From assembly GCA_033763835.1 (NCBI GenBank), contig JANRJS010000030.1:8680-72679 (forward strand): a DNA stretch of 64,000 bases, written 5' to 3'. Each line of letters opens with the position of its first letter. The first letter of the stretch is position 1. Origin of the DNA: JAPKYZ01 sp033763835. Lineage in GTDB: Bacteria; Acidobacteriota; Terriglobia; Bryobacterales; Bryobacteraceae. Of this stretch, positions 27,009-35,220 are shown piece after piece. The position numbers and the translations under genes are program-made. The notes under the pieces were generated by a model that made no database searches, had not been told where the DNA came from, and saw only the letters and a program-made list of their open reading frames with translations.

Positions 27009-27848
27009 ATGCCAACCGTACGTCCCGCGCCCGTCAAGCGCTCGCCGCCGAAGACTCCGGTGAGCGTCAAAAGCACCGTGTTGTCGCTGGCGAAGGGGCT
27101 GCGCGTGCTCGAATCCTTCGAGCCCCGCGAGCCGGAACTGACGCTGACCCAAATCGCCGCTAAGACCGGGCTCGACGCGGGCACGGCGTTTCGTGTGGTC
27201 AAGACGTTCCTCATGTTGGGATATCTGCGGCAAGCGGAAGGGGCCAAACGTTACCGCCTCGCGATGAAGGTGCTGGACCTGGGATTCAACGCCCTCTCCG
27301 CGATGGACTTGCACGATTCCTCGCGCCCCATCCTTCGCTCGCTGGTGGGCGAGGTCAGCGAGGCCGCGAGTTTGAGCGTTCTCGAAGGAGCCGAAGTGGT
27401 GTACATCGAACGCGTGCAGGCGGGATGGACGCGATTGGGCGTCAACATTCGCATCGGCTCGCGGATTCCGGCTTACTGCACGGCCGCGGGCATCGCGATC
27501 CTGGCGCATCTTCCGCCGGAGCGCCGCCTAGAAGTGTTGCGCCTGCGGGAGCGCGTGAAACTGACGCCCTCGACGCCGGTGACCATTGCCGAAATCGAGG
27601 GCCGTTGCCGTAAGGCGCGCGAACTCGGCTACGCGCTCTCCGATCAGGACACCGTGCCGGGGTTGCGGGTACTGGGAGCTCCGATTCTCGATGCCGACGG
27701 CCATCCCTATGGCGCGGTCAGTGTCGCTTCGCCGTCGATCGCCTGCCCGCTGGACGATTTCGTCGCGACCTCCGCGGCGCCTCTGGTCCGCGCGGCGGCG
27801 GACCTAAGCCGTATCTTGCGAATTTCCGGAGCCGCTTCGGCGGCGTAA
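27009..27848 (+). CDS. IclR-family transcriptional regulator
   Basis: A 279-residue protein starting at ATG 27009; the frame is open further 5' but that part overlaps the divergent DUF1549 gene and is not protein-like. The N-terminal winged helix (ALTQIAAKTGLDAGTAFRVVKTFL in part) is followed by the IclR effector domain (RPILRSLVGEVSEAASLSVLE, YCTAAGIAILAHLP, SDQDTVPGLRVLGAPI in part). Family members bind small carboxylates and sugar acids. It lies directly upstream of TAXI-TRAP transporter genes (10-bp gap) and is likely to control them. Confidence 0.92.
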   Translation: MPTVRPAPVKRSPPKTPVSVKSTVLSLAKGLRVLESFEPREPELTLTQIAAKTGLDAGTAFRVVKTFLMLGYLRQAEGAKRYRLAMKVLDLGFNALSAMDLHDSSRPILRSLVGEVSEAASLSVLEGAEVVYIERVQAGWTRLGVNIRIGSRIPAYCTAAGIAILAHLPPERRLEVLRLRERVKLTPSTPVTIAEIEGRCRKARELGYALSDQDTVPGLRVLGAPILDADGHPYGAVSVASPSIACPLDDFVATSAAPLVRAAADLSRILRISGAASAA

Positions 27849-27858
27849 GCGGATCGGC

Positions 27859-28854
27859 ATGCGAAGACGCCTTTTCGTTCCGATAGTGGGTGGCGCCGGA
27901 CTGGCGGCCTGGTCCGCGGCGACCGCTCCTCCACACCGCGCGATGACGATCGCCGCCATGCCGCCTGGAACGTCGTGGTACGTGTTCGCGGCGACGCTCG
28001 CACAGTTGCTCGAACCGCAGTTGCCCGGCTATTCGATGGAAATCTTCGCGCGCGGCGGCGGCACCGGCAATCCCGTGTTGGTGGAACGGGGCAAGGCGTC
28101 GATTGCGCTGTGCCAAACGTCGGTGGCGATGTGGGCCTGGGATGGATTGCCGCCGGCGTTCCCGGGCTTGCGGTACCGCCGCATCCGCGCGTTAGCCGGG
28201 GGACTGAATTCCGTTTGGATCGTCGCCGTAGCGCGCGAGGAATACCTGCGGCGCACCGGACTCACCACATTAGCGGAAGTTCTGCGCGCGCAACCCGCCC
28301 CCCGCATTCTAATGAAACCGCCGGGCAGCACCGTACCCGTGGTCGCCGACATGATTCTCGATCATTACGGGCTATCGCGCGATGCGATTGCCGCGGCGGG
28401 AGGAAGCGTTCTGCAGTTGGCCGTGAACCAGATTCCCGAAATGCTGGCCGACGGCCGCGCCGATCTCTATTTCGAGAGTGCGATCAAGGGCCATCCGGCA
28501 CTGACCGAAGCCGCTACCACCGCCGGAATCCGGTTTCTCGATTTCGATGAAGACCTGCTGGCGAGCTTGGCGAGGCGCGGCCTCACCCCCGGCCCCATGC
28601 CCATTTGGTTCAAGGGGCAGACCCAGCCCGTGAAGTCCGTCGATTGCGGCACCTTGCTTATCGCCCGCGACGATTTGCCCGAAGACGTGGCGTATCTAGT
28701 GACGCGTACCCTTTGCGAGCGGCGCGAGACGATGATCGAGGCTCACAAGGCATGGGTGGATTTCCGGCCTGAAACCGCGGCCCGCCGTGAGGCGACCGGC
28801 ATTCCGCTGCATCCCGGCGCGGAGCGCTACTTTCGGGAACGCCAATGGCTTTAG
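27859..28854 (+). CDS. TAXI-family TRAP transporter solute-binding protein
   Basis: A 331-residue periplasmic protein with an N-terminal signal (MRRRLFVPIVGGAGLAAWSAA). The body has the TAXI hallmarks (AMPPGTSWYVFAATLAQLL, FARGGGTGNPVLVERGKASIAL in part, RILMKPPGSTVPVVADMIL in part). Such proteins deliver organic acids or amino acids to a TRAP permease. The stop overlaps the permease start by 10 bp. The ligand cannot be stated; IclR control and the neighbouring sugar-acid-type dehydratase make a sugar acid a reasonable guess. Confidence 0.85.
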   Translation: MRRRLFVPIVGGAGLAAWSAATAPPHRAMTIAAMPPGTSWYVFAATLAQLLEPQLPGYSMEIFARGGGTGNPVLVERGKASIALCQTSVAMWAWDGLPPAFPGLRYRRIRALAGGLNSVWIVAVAREEYLRRTGLTTLAEVLRAQPAPRILMKPPGSTVPVVADMILDHYGLSRDAIAAAGGSVLQLAVNQIPEMLADGRADLYFESAIKGHPALTEAATTAGIRFLDFDEDLLASLARRGLTPGPMPIWFKGQTQPVKSVDCGTLLIARDDLPEDVAYLVTRTLCERRETMIEAHKAWVDFRPETAARREATGIPLHPGAERYFRERQWL

Positions 28855-30734
28855 ACGCGGCGCTCGAGGAGGCTCAGGCTCCGAAGCGCGGCGGTCTCGT
28901 TTTGCTGGCCCTCGCCGTCGCCTGGTGCTTGTTCCAAATCGCGATCGTCGTCCAGCCCCAGCCGCCGATGATCGCGAGACCGGTTCACTTGGTTTTCGCC
29001 CTGGTGGTCTTGTTTCTCGCCGGTCCCGGTTCGCGCGCGTATCGATGGATCGCCATCGCCGCCTCGGCGTCGGTAGGCGCTTACTTTCTGTCGAACGCCA
29101 CCCGGCTAGCGAACCGGGTCGAGGCCGTCGATCCGGTTCTTCCGCTCGATCTCGTCGCCGGAGCCGCGCTGCTATTGCTCTTACTCGAAGGCGTGCGGCG
29201 CTGCGTCGGCTGGTCGCTGCTGGGACTGCTGCTGTTCACGTTGGGGTACGGCTTCGCGGGCCGTTGGTTTCCCGGCTGGTCCCGGTTCAGCGGGTTCTCT
29301 CTCGAAGACGCCACCGAGATTCTAACGATGACCGCCAACGGCGTTCTTGGCGTCACCACCGAAACTTCTGTGCAGTTCGTTTTCTACTTTCTGGCGTTTG
29401 GCGCGGTGTATTCGGCGATCGGCGGCGGGCGGTTATTTATCGACATCGGCCTGCGGACCAGCGGGCGGCAGCGCGGCGGCGCGGCAAAAGCGGCCGTCGT
29501 GTCGAGCAGTCTCATGGGCACGATCAGCGGCAGCGCCGTCGCAAACGTGGTTTCCGTAGGCGTGTTCACCATCCCCTTGATGCGCCGCGCGGGTTACTCC
29601 GCCGTACAGGCGGCGGGCATCGAAGCGCTGGCATCTACCGGTGGACAGTTGATGCCGCCGGTGATGGGCGTCGCCGCGTTTGTGATGGCCGAGATGCTGC
29701 AGCAAGATTATGGGCGGATCGCGATGGCCGCCGCGATTCCCGCTCTCGCGTTCTATTTCGCGTTATTCGTGTTGGTCGATTTGACCGCGCGCCGCAGCGG
29801 CATCGGCACGCTGGATCCGGAGCAGGCCGCGCCATCCGCACCGATCGGGCCGCGTCTCTATCTTCTGCTGCCACCGCTGCTGTTGGTGGGATCGCTCGCA
29901 TCCGGACGCTCGGCCACGATTTCGGTAGTAGCGGCCATCGGCGCGTGCTTCGCCATCGCGTTCCTGCGGCGCGAAAGCCGGGTGAGTTGGCGCGAATGGG
30001 CGGAGGTCGTCGAAGACATCGCGCGGCAAGCGGCGCAAGTGGCTGTTCCCATCGCCGCCATTGGCATCATGGTGGCGGTCGCCGTGCAGTCGAACTTGGC
30101 GCTGCGCTTTTCCGCGAAGCTCATCGAGGGCGGAGCCGCGAACGTCTACTCCGCTCTGCTGCTCGCCATCGCCGGCTGCATCGTGATGGGCATGGGCTTG
30201 CCCACCGTGGCCGCCTACATCATCGGGGCGATTTTGTTCGTCCCCACGCTAGTGAAGCTCGGGATCGCGCCGCTGGGCGCGCACTTCTTCGTGATGTACT
30301 ACTGCGTGCTTTCGATGATCACGCCCCCGGTGGCGTTGGCTTCGTTCGCCGCCGCGGGACTGGCGAAAGCCGGAGTCATGGAGACCGGCTGGCACGCGTT
30401 TCGCTTAAGCCTGGTGCTTTTTCTGATTGCGTTCGCGTTCGCCTTCGACCCCCTGCTGTTGGGGCAAGGCCCGTGGCCCAGCGTTCTGCTGGCGATGGGC
30501 GGGTTGCTGGCGGGCACAGCGGTTTGGGCGGTCGCGCTGGCGGGCTATCTCAATGGACCGCTGAACGCCGCCGAGCGCATCCTGTACGGCGCGGCCGCGG
30601 TGGCGAGCATCCTGTTTCCCACACGGTCGATCGGTTGGACGTGCGCGCTCGCCGCCTCCGGCGTCTTATGCGTTTGGAGTTTCTTTCTGAAACCGCGCCT
30701 CGTCCCGGCGGAGCGCTTGCAGCGGGCCCGTTGA
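28845..30734 (+). CDS. TRAP transporter permease, fused small and large subunits (DctQM)
   Basis: A 629-residue integral membrane protein. The first about 130 residues hold four membrane helices equivalent to the small subunit; the remainder is the large DctM-like subunit with FVFYFLAFGAVYSAIGGGRLFID in part, GTISGSAVANVVSVG, GGQLMPPVMGVAAFVM and GMGLPTVAAYII. TAXI-type systems normally have this fused form. Uptake is driven by an ion gradient, not ATP. It overlaps the binding-protein gene and converges on the enolase-family gene with a 16-bp gap. Confidence 0.92.
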   Translation: MALDAALEEAQAPKRGGLVLLALAVAWCLFQIAIVVQPQPPMIARPVHLVFALVVLFLAGPGSRAYRWIAIAASASVGAYFLSNATRLANRVEAVDPVLPLDLVAGAALLLLLLEGVRRCVGWSLLGLLLFTLGYGFAGRWFPGWSRFSGFSLEDATEILTMTANGVLGVTTETSVQFVFYFLAFGAVYSAIGGGRLFIDIGLRTSGRQRGGAAKAAVVSSSLMGTISGSAVANVVSVGVFTIPLMRRAGYSAVQAAGIEALASTGGQLMPPVMGVAAFVMAEMLQQDYGRIAMAAAIPALAFYFALFVLVDLTARRSGIGTLDPEQAAPSAPIGPRLYLLLPPLLLVGSLASGRSATISVVAAIGACFAIAFLRRESRVSWREWAEVVEDIARQAAQVAVPIAAIGIMVAVAVQSNLALRFSAKLIEGGAANVYSALLLAIAGCIVMGMGLPTVAAYIIGAILFVPTLVKLGIAPLGAHFFVMYYCVLSMITPPVALASFAAAGLAKAGVMETGWHAFRLSLVLFLIAFAFAFDPLLLGQGPWPSVLLAMGGLLAGTAVWAVALAGYLNGPLNAAERILYGAAAVASILFPTRSIGWTCALAASGVLCVWSFFLKPRLVPAERLQRAR

Positions 30735-30750
30735 TCGGCCGAGCCTACGG

Positions 30751-31956
30751 TTACGAAGCCGTCGCGCGAACGCCCTTGGCGATAAACGAAGGATCGAACT
30801 CGACGCCCAATCCCGGGCCTTTGGGCGCGGCGACCTTGCCGTTCTTGATCGCGAAGTTGGGCGACGACCATGGCTCCGGTTTCTCGTTACCCCGGTGGGG
30901 AAACTCCATGTGCGTGCCGATGTTTGGAACGGCGGCGGCGAACTGCAGAATGTTCACGGCGGTCGATCCGGTTTGCGTGTTGTGCGGCACGATCGGCATA
31001 TCGAACTTACGCGCGATCCGCGCCACCCGCAACGCCCGCACGAATCCGCCGCAATAGTTGAGGTCGGGCTGTACGATTTGGGCCACTTGGTTCTCGCAAA
31101 TCCAGAGGAACCGCCAGAGGCTGGCGTCCTGCTCGCCGATGGCGACCTTCATCTTCAGCGTATCGGCCACCTTCTTCGTCTCGCCGAGTTCTTCCCACGG
31201 GCACGGCTCCTCGAAGAAATTGACGCCTAAGTCTTCCATCATTCGCCCGACTTCGATGGCCTTGGCCGCGTTATAAGACCCGTTGGCGTCGGCGTTGATG
31301 ACGATCTTGTCGCCCATTTTCTTGCGCGCCAGCTTTAGCATCGTCTCCGTGCGGCCGGGATAGGCGTCGAGATTCCGGCTCATGCGGCCGCCGATCTTGA
31401 ACTTCATCGCGTTCGCGCCCGTTTCGGCCAGACCTCGCACGTAGACGTCCACCTCCTGTTCCGCGGTGGTGTCCCGGCCGGACCCCGACAAATACACTGG
31501 AATGTCTTCGCGAACCACGCCGCCCAGCAATTCGGCGACGCGCTTTCCACTCGATTTGCCGAGCAAGTCGAAGAGACTCTGCTCGACGTACGCGACAGGG
31601 CACCAGAACGGTTGTCCGGCGAGTTTGTAGTTCGCCGTGTAAACATCGTCCACCAGCGTCTCGATATCGCGCGCGTCTTTGCCGATCAGCAGCGGGACGA
31701 CACGCCGTTCGAAGATCGCGATGTAGTCTTCCATCTGCTTCGTCCGGCAGAGACCCGTCGCGCCGTCCGTCGAGCGCGAGCGTACGAAATACTCCTTGCC
31801 GACGCGGATCAGATCGATCGACTCGATCTTCACCGGGTTCTTCACCTTGGAATGGAGGTTGAGCATCGGCTCCTCGTACCAAGGGATGACTTTCTTTTCT
31901 TCGGCCGCCGCTAGCGGAGCGGCGAGAGCCGCGCCCAGAAATTCGCGCCGTTTCAT
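30751..31956 (-). CDS. mandelate racemase/enolase-superfamily dehydratase, exported
   Basis: A 401-residue protein starting at 31956 behind AAGGAG. The N-terminus is a Tat-like signal (MKRREFLGAALAAPLAAA). The barrel carries the superfamily residues: a KxK base pair (AMKFKIGG), metal ligands in NADANGSY, FFEEPCPWEE and GEQDAS, and a catalytic His in PHNTQTGS. Mandelate-racemase-type members abstract a proton next to a carboxylate, usually dehydrating sugar acids. A periplasmic location is unusual for this family and follows from the signal. It closes the PQQ-dehydrogenase/cytochrome unit. Confidence 0.87.
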   Translation of the reverse strand: MKRREFLGAALAAPLAAAEEKKVIPWYEEPMLNLHSKVKNPVKIESIDLIRVGKEYFVRSRSTDGATGLCRTKQMEDYIAIFERRVVPLLIGKDARDIETLVDDVYTANYKLAGQPFWCPVAYVEQSLFDLLGKSSGKRVAELLGGVVREDIPVYLSGSGRDTTAEQEVDVYVRGLAETGANAMKFKIGGRMSRNLDAYPGRTETMLKLARKKMGDKIVINADANGSYNAAKAIEVGRMMEDLGVNFFEEPCPWEELGETKKVADTLKMKVAIGEQDASLWRFLWICENQVAQIVQPDLNYCGGFVRALRVARIARKFDMPIVPHNTQTGSTAVNILQFAAAVPNIGTHMEFPHRGNEKPEPWSSPNFAIKNGKVAAPKGPGLGVEFDPSFIAKGVRATAS

Positions 31957-31966
31957 CGAATACTCC

Positions 31967-32386
31967 TTACTGGCCCAGTTCGTGGCAGGCGTTGCAAGCC
32001 ACGGTAGCTTTATGTTCCTTGTGACAACTGACACAGGCCGCCATCGTGGTCGGCCTCTCCACCTTCAAAACCGTTTGCGCGTTGACGTCGCCATGACACG
32101 ACGCACAGCCGACTTTCGCCGTGGCGTGCCGCGCATGGCTGAACACGACGAAGTCGCGCACCCGATAGATGCGCTGCGAAGGAATTTCGCGATCCGCGAT
32201 CGAGGTGTGGCAAACCCGGCACTGCGACACCGCCGGAAAAGTCGCCGCCTCTTCCGCTTCCGCCGTCTTGTGGCACGCGACGCACTTCATCTTGAGCGGC
32301 GCGTGCTTCAAATGCGCAAACGGAAGCGAATCGATCCCATCCGCGCGCACCGCCGCCGCCGCGGCCAGCAGGAAAAGAATTCTCAT
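31967..32386 (-). CDS. small pentaheme c-type cytochrome
   Basis: A 139-residue protein with a signal peptide (MRILFLLAAAAAVRA) and five CxxCH motifs (CVACH, CRVCH, CASCH, CVSCH, CNACH) spaced as in class III/c7-like cytochromes. Additional His residues (FAHLKHAP, FSHARHATA) can be the sixth ligands. Its start overlaps the PQQ dehydrogenase stop by 4 bp, so it is a likely electron acceptor for that enzyme. Confidence 0.88.
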   Translation of the reverse strand: MRILFLLAAAAAVRADGIDSLPFAHLKHAPLKMKCVACHKTAEAEEAATFPAVSQCRVCHTSIADREIPSQRIYRVRDFVVFSHARHATAKVGCASCHGDVNAQTVLKVERPTTMAACVSCHKEHKATVACNACHELGQ

Positions 32387-35085
32387 GGCAGCGAGTAGGC
32401 GATCAACGCGCCGTCGTACTGATCGTTGTACTTGTTGCCGCCGCCCGCCGCGACGACAACGAATTGTTTTTTCGTGCGCAATCCCTGGAAGGTCATCGGA
32501 GTGGCATGGGCGCTAGCCGGCACTTTCACGGTCCAAATTTCCTTTCCAGTGTACTTGTCGAACGCGCGGAAGCGGCTGTCGTCGGTGGCGCCGATAAAGA
32601 GCAATCCTCCCGCCGTGACGATCGATCCCCCGAGATTCGAGGTCCCGGTGGGCGGCAAGCCTTTCTCGATCAAAGCGTCGACCACGCCGAGCGTCACGCG
32701 CCATTTGAACTCGCCTTTGTCGAGATCGATCGCCGTCAGATGACCCCAAGGCGGCTTCTGACAGGGCCAGCGATTCCGGTCCCAGAAACGCGAGTAGTAG
32801 GTTGGCGCGCCCGTCATCCGGTAGGGTAATTCCGCGCCGGGCCGGTTCTTGACCATGGCACCCACTTGCCCTACGTCCATCGAATTGACGTACAGCGTGC
32901 GCGTGACCGGGTCGTAGCTCGCCCCGCCCCAATTCGCGCCGCCGTTGGTTCCGGGAAACAGGATCGTGCGCTTCAGCCCGGTAGGCGTGTACATTGGCGC
33001 GAGCGCCGCTCCTTCGATCAACGTCTCGCAAAACGCGCGCGATTCCGGCGTAACGTCCGTTAATTCCTCTTTCGAAAAACTCTGCCGGGCGAACGGGGGC
33101 GGCGCCACGGGGAAAGGTTGCGTCGGATAGGCGCGCTCGCCGGGAACCTCGCTAGCCGGAACTGGCTTCTCGACCACGTCGAACAGCGGCGCGCCGGTCT
33201 CGCGGTCGAACACGAACGTGAAGCCCATCTTGGTGACTTGCGCCACCGCATCGACGAGCTTTCCGCCCTTCAGCATCCGCGTCATTACCGGTTGCGCCGG
33301 AAGATCGTAATCCCACAGATCGTGATGCACCGTCTGGAAATGCCACACCCGCTTGCCGGTCGCCGCGTCGAGCGCCACCAGCGCGTCGCCGAACAGATTT
33401 GCACCCGGACGGTCGCCGCCGTAACGGTCGTTGGCCGGCGAGGTCAGCGGCAGAAACACCAAGCCGCGCTTCTCGTCGAGACTCGCTATCGACCACATGT
33501 TCGCCGCCCCGCGGCCTTTGCGGGAGTCCCCCAACCTGGCGGCTCCGTCGCTGCGCTCCTCCCATGTTTCCACGCCGAACTCGCCGTCGCGCGGAATAAC
33601 GTGGAAAGTCCAGACGAGCTTGCCGGTGCGCGCGTCGAACGCCCGCACATCGCCCAGCGGACTCTTCGCGTCGGCGTCGGGCACGATCGATCCGCAAATC
33701 ACCAGATTCCCGAAAATCAGGGGCGGCGACGTCATCCCGTAACCGCGCCGAGAGCCGTCGAGCATGCCTTCCGCCGTCACGCCGCGCCGCAAGTCCACCG
33801 CGCCCGCTTCGCCGAAACCCGCGGCGGGTCTCCCAGTTTTCGCGTCGATCGCCCACAACTGGCCGTCGAGCGTGCCGTAGAACAGACGCCGTTCGCGCCC
33901 GTCGGTCCAGTACGCCGCGCCGCGATGCGTGTAGAGCATTTGCGGACGCACGCGATCGAGCTTTGGATCGAAAGTCCATAACTCCCGGCCCGTTTCGGCG
34001 TCGAGCGCGATCAAGCGGTGCAGCGCGCTCACGAGATACATAGCGCCATCGACGACGATGGGCGTGGCCTCAAACGCGCTCTTGACTCCGTTGCCCGTAC
34101 CGTCGGCGATATCGCCGGTGTTGTACGTCCACGCGACCTTCAACTGGTTGACGTTACCGCGATGAATCTGCGACAAGTTCGAGTACCGGGTGCCGCCCGC
34201 GTCCGCGCCGTAATGAAGCCACGCGGTGGCCGGTTCGGCGAGCCTCGATTTCGCCGCCGCCGTTTCCTCAACGGCCACCTTCCTTAGATAGGCCGCCGTC
34301 TCGGCATCGAGTGTGTGCGGCTTTGCCATCACCGAGCGTTTTTGCAGAAACTCGGGCAGCGCGCGCTCGTAAGCGTCGAGTTTCGCCTCCGCGAGCCTCT
34401 TCGCCGATTCGGCCTTGCCCGCGTCGTCGAGGTTCGGCCACCACAGATACGGGTTGGGGATCCGCTCCACCCGTCCGCCTAGAGTCGCGACGAAAACCGC
34501 GAGATTCAAATAATGGCCGACGGTGCCGGGATGCACTCGGTCGGGCAGGTTGTGCAACTCGATCTCCGGCCGTTCGGCGCGCACGCGTTTCCAGGCGCTC
34601 GACACTGGAGCGTAGAACTTCACCCCGTTGCGACGCGCCGCCGCCATCACCCGCACACGGCCCTCGTCGTTGATCGGATCGCGGCCCCAGCCCATTTCGA
34701 AGAACACCGGCTCTGCGCCCGATTCGCGAATGACGCGGCAATACTCGTCGAGCGCCGAATCGAGTTCCGCGCCGCCGGACCCGGTCATGAAGTGCGTCAC
34801 CACTTGCAGCACGACATGCGAGTACTTGCCGCGCTTGATCTTTTCGACGAACGTTAAGCCGTCGGGCAACCCGTACTCGGGCTTGAAACTTCCGGGCTTG
34901 AGGTAGACCTGAATGCTATCGCCGCTGCGGCCCGCGATTTCGGCGGCGTAATCCGGCCCGAGCGCTTTCGCTACCGCATTCGGAAGGTTGTGGTAGTACA
35001 CGCTGCTCGACCCGGCCCACAACATTCGTTTCGGCGCGGCCGAACAAGCCGCCGCCGTCGCTAACACCGCCACCCAAACGCGCAT
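32383..35085 (-). CDS. fusion of SGNH-hydrolase-like domain with PQQ-dependent quinoprotein dehydrogenase
   Basis: A 900-residue exported protein with a signal (MRVWVAVLATAAACSAA; Cys14 could be a lipid-attachment site). Residues about 20-230 look like an SGNH/GDSL fold: GSSS at 25-28 in the nucleophile position and DRVHPG with D182 and H185 as the catalytic pair. Residues about 288-900 form an eight-bladed PQQ beta-propeller (AWLHYGADAGGTRYSNLSQI in part, ATPIVVDGAMYLVSALHRLIALD in part, GGANWGGASYDP, ASAHATPMTFQG). It belongs to the glucose/alcohol-type quinoproteins and has no C-terminal heme domain, matching the separate pentaheme cytochrome downstream. Substrate unknown. Confidence 0.82.
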   Translation of the reverse strand: MRVWVAVLATAAACSAAPKRMLWAGSSSVYYHNLPNAVAKALGPDYAAEIAGRSGDSIQVYLKPGSFKPEYGLPDGLTFVEKIKRGKYSHVVLQVVTHFMTGSGGAELDSALDEYCRVIRESGAEPVFFEMGWGRDPINDEGRVRVMAAARRNGVKFYAPVSSAWKRVRAERPEIELHNLPDRVHPGTVGHYLNLAVFVATLGGRVERIPNPYLWWPNLDDAGKAESAKRLAEAKLDAYERALPEFLQKRSVMAKPHTLDAETAAYLRKVAVEETAAAKSRLAEPATAWLHYGADAGGTRYSNLSQIHRGNVNQLKVAWTYNTGDIADGTGNGVKSAFEATPIVVDGAMYLVSALHRLIALDAETGRELWTFDPKLDRVRPQMLYTHRGAAYWTDGRERRLFYGTLDGQLWAIDAKTGRPAAGFGEAGAVDLRRGVTAEGMLDGSRRGYGMTSPPLIFGNLVICGSIVPDADAKSPLGDVRAFDARTGKLVWTFHVIPRDGEFGVETWEERSDGAARLGDSRKGRGAANMWSIASLDEKRGLVFLPLTSPANDRYGGDRPGANLFGDALVALDAATGKRVWHFQTVHHDLWDYDLPAQPVMTRMLKGGKLVDAVAQVTKMGFTFVFDRETGAPLFDVVEKPVPASEVPGERAYPTQPFPVAPPPFARQSFSKEELTDVTPESRAFCETLIEGAALAPMYTPTGLKRTILFPGTNGGANWGGASYDPVTRTLYVNSMDVGQVGAMVKNRPGAELPYRMTGAPTYYSRFWDRNRWPCQKPPWGHLTAIDLDKGEFKWRVTLGVVDALIEKGLPPTGTSNLGGSIVTAGGLLFIGATDDSRFRAFDKYTGKEIWTVKVPASAHATPMTFQGLRTKKQFVVVAAGGGNKYNDQYDGALIAYSLP

Positions 35086-35220
35086 GAACTAAGAACGCTA
35101 CCACCGGGCGGAACGAATCGACTCTTTCTTCGCCCTACCTCGTGAATCCCCGCCCAAACCCTTGTCGCGACGCCGTTTCGCGCGGCGAATGCGGCCTACG
35201 ATACACTGGCGGCGGATCGC

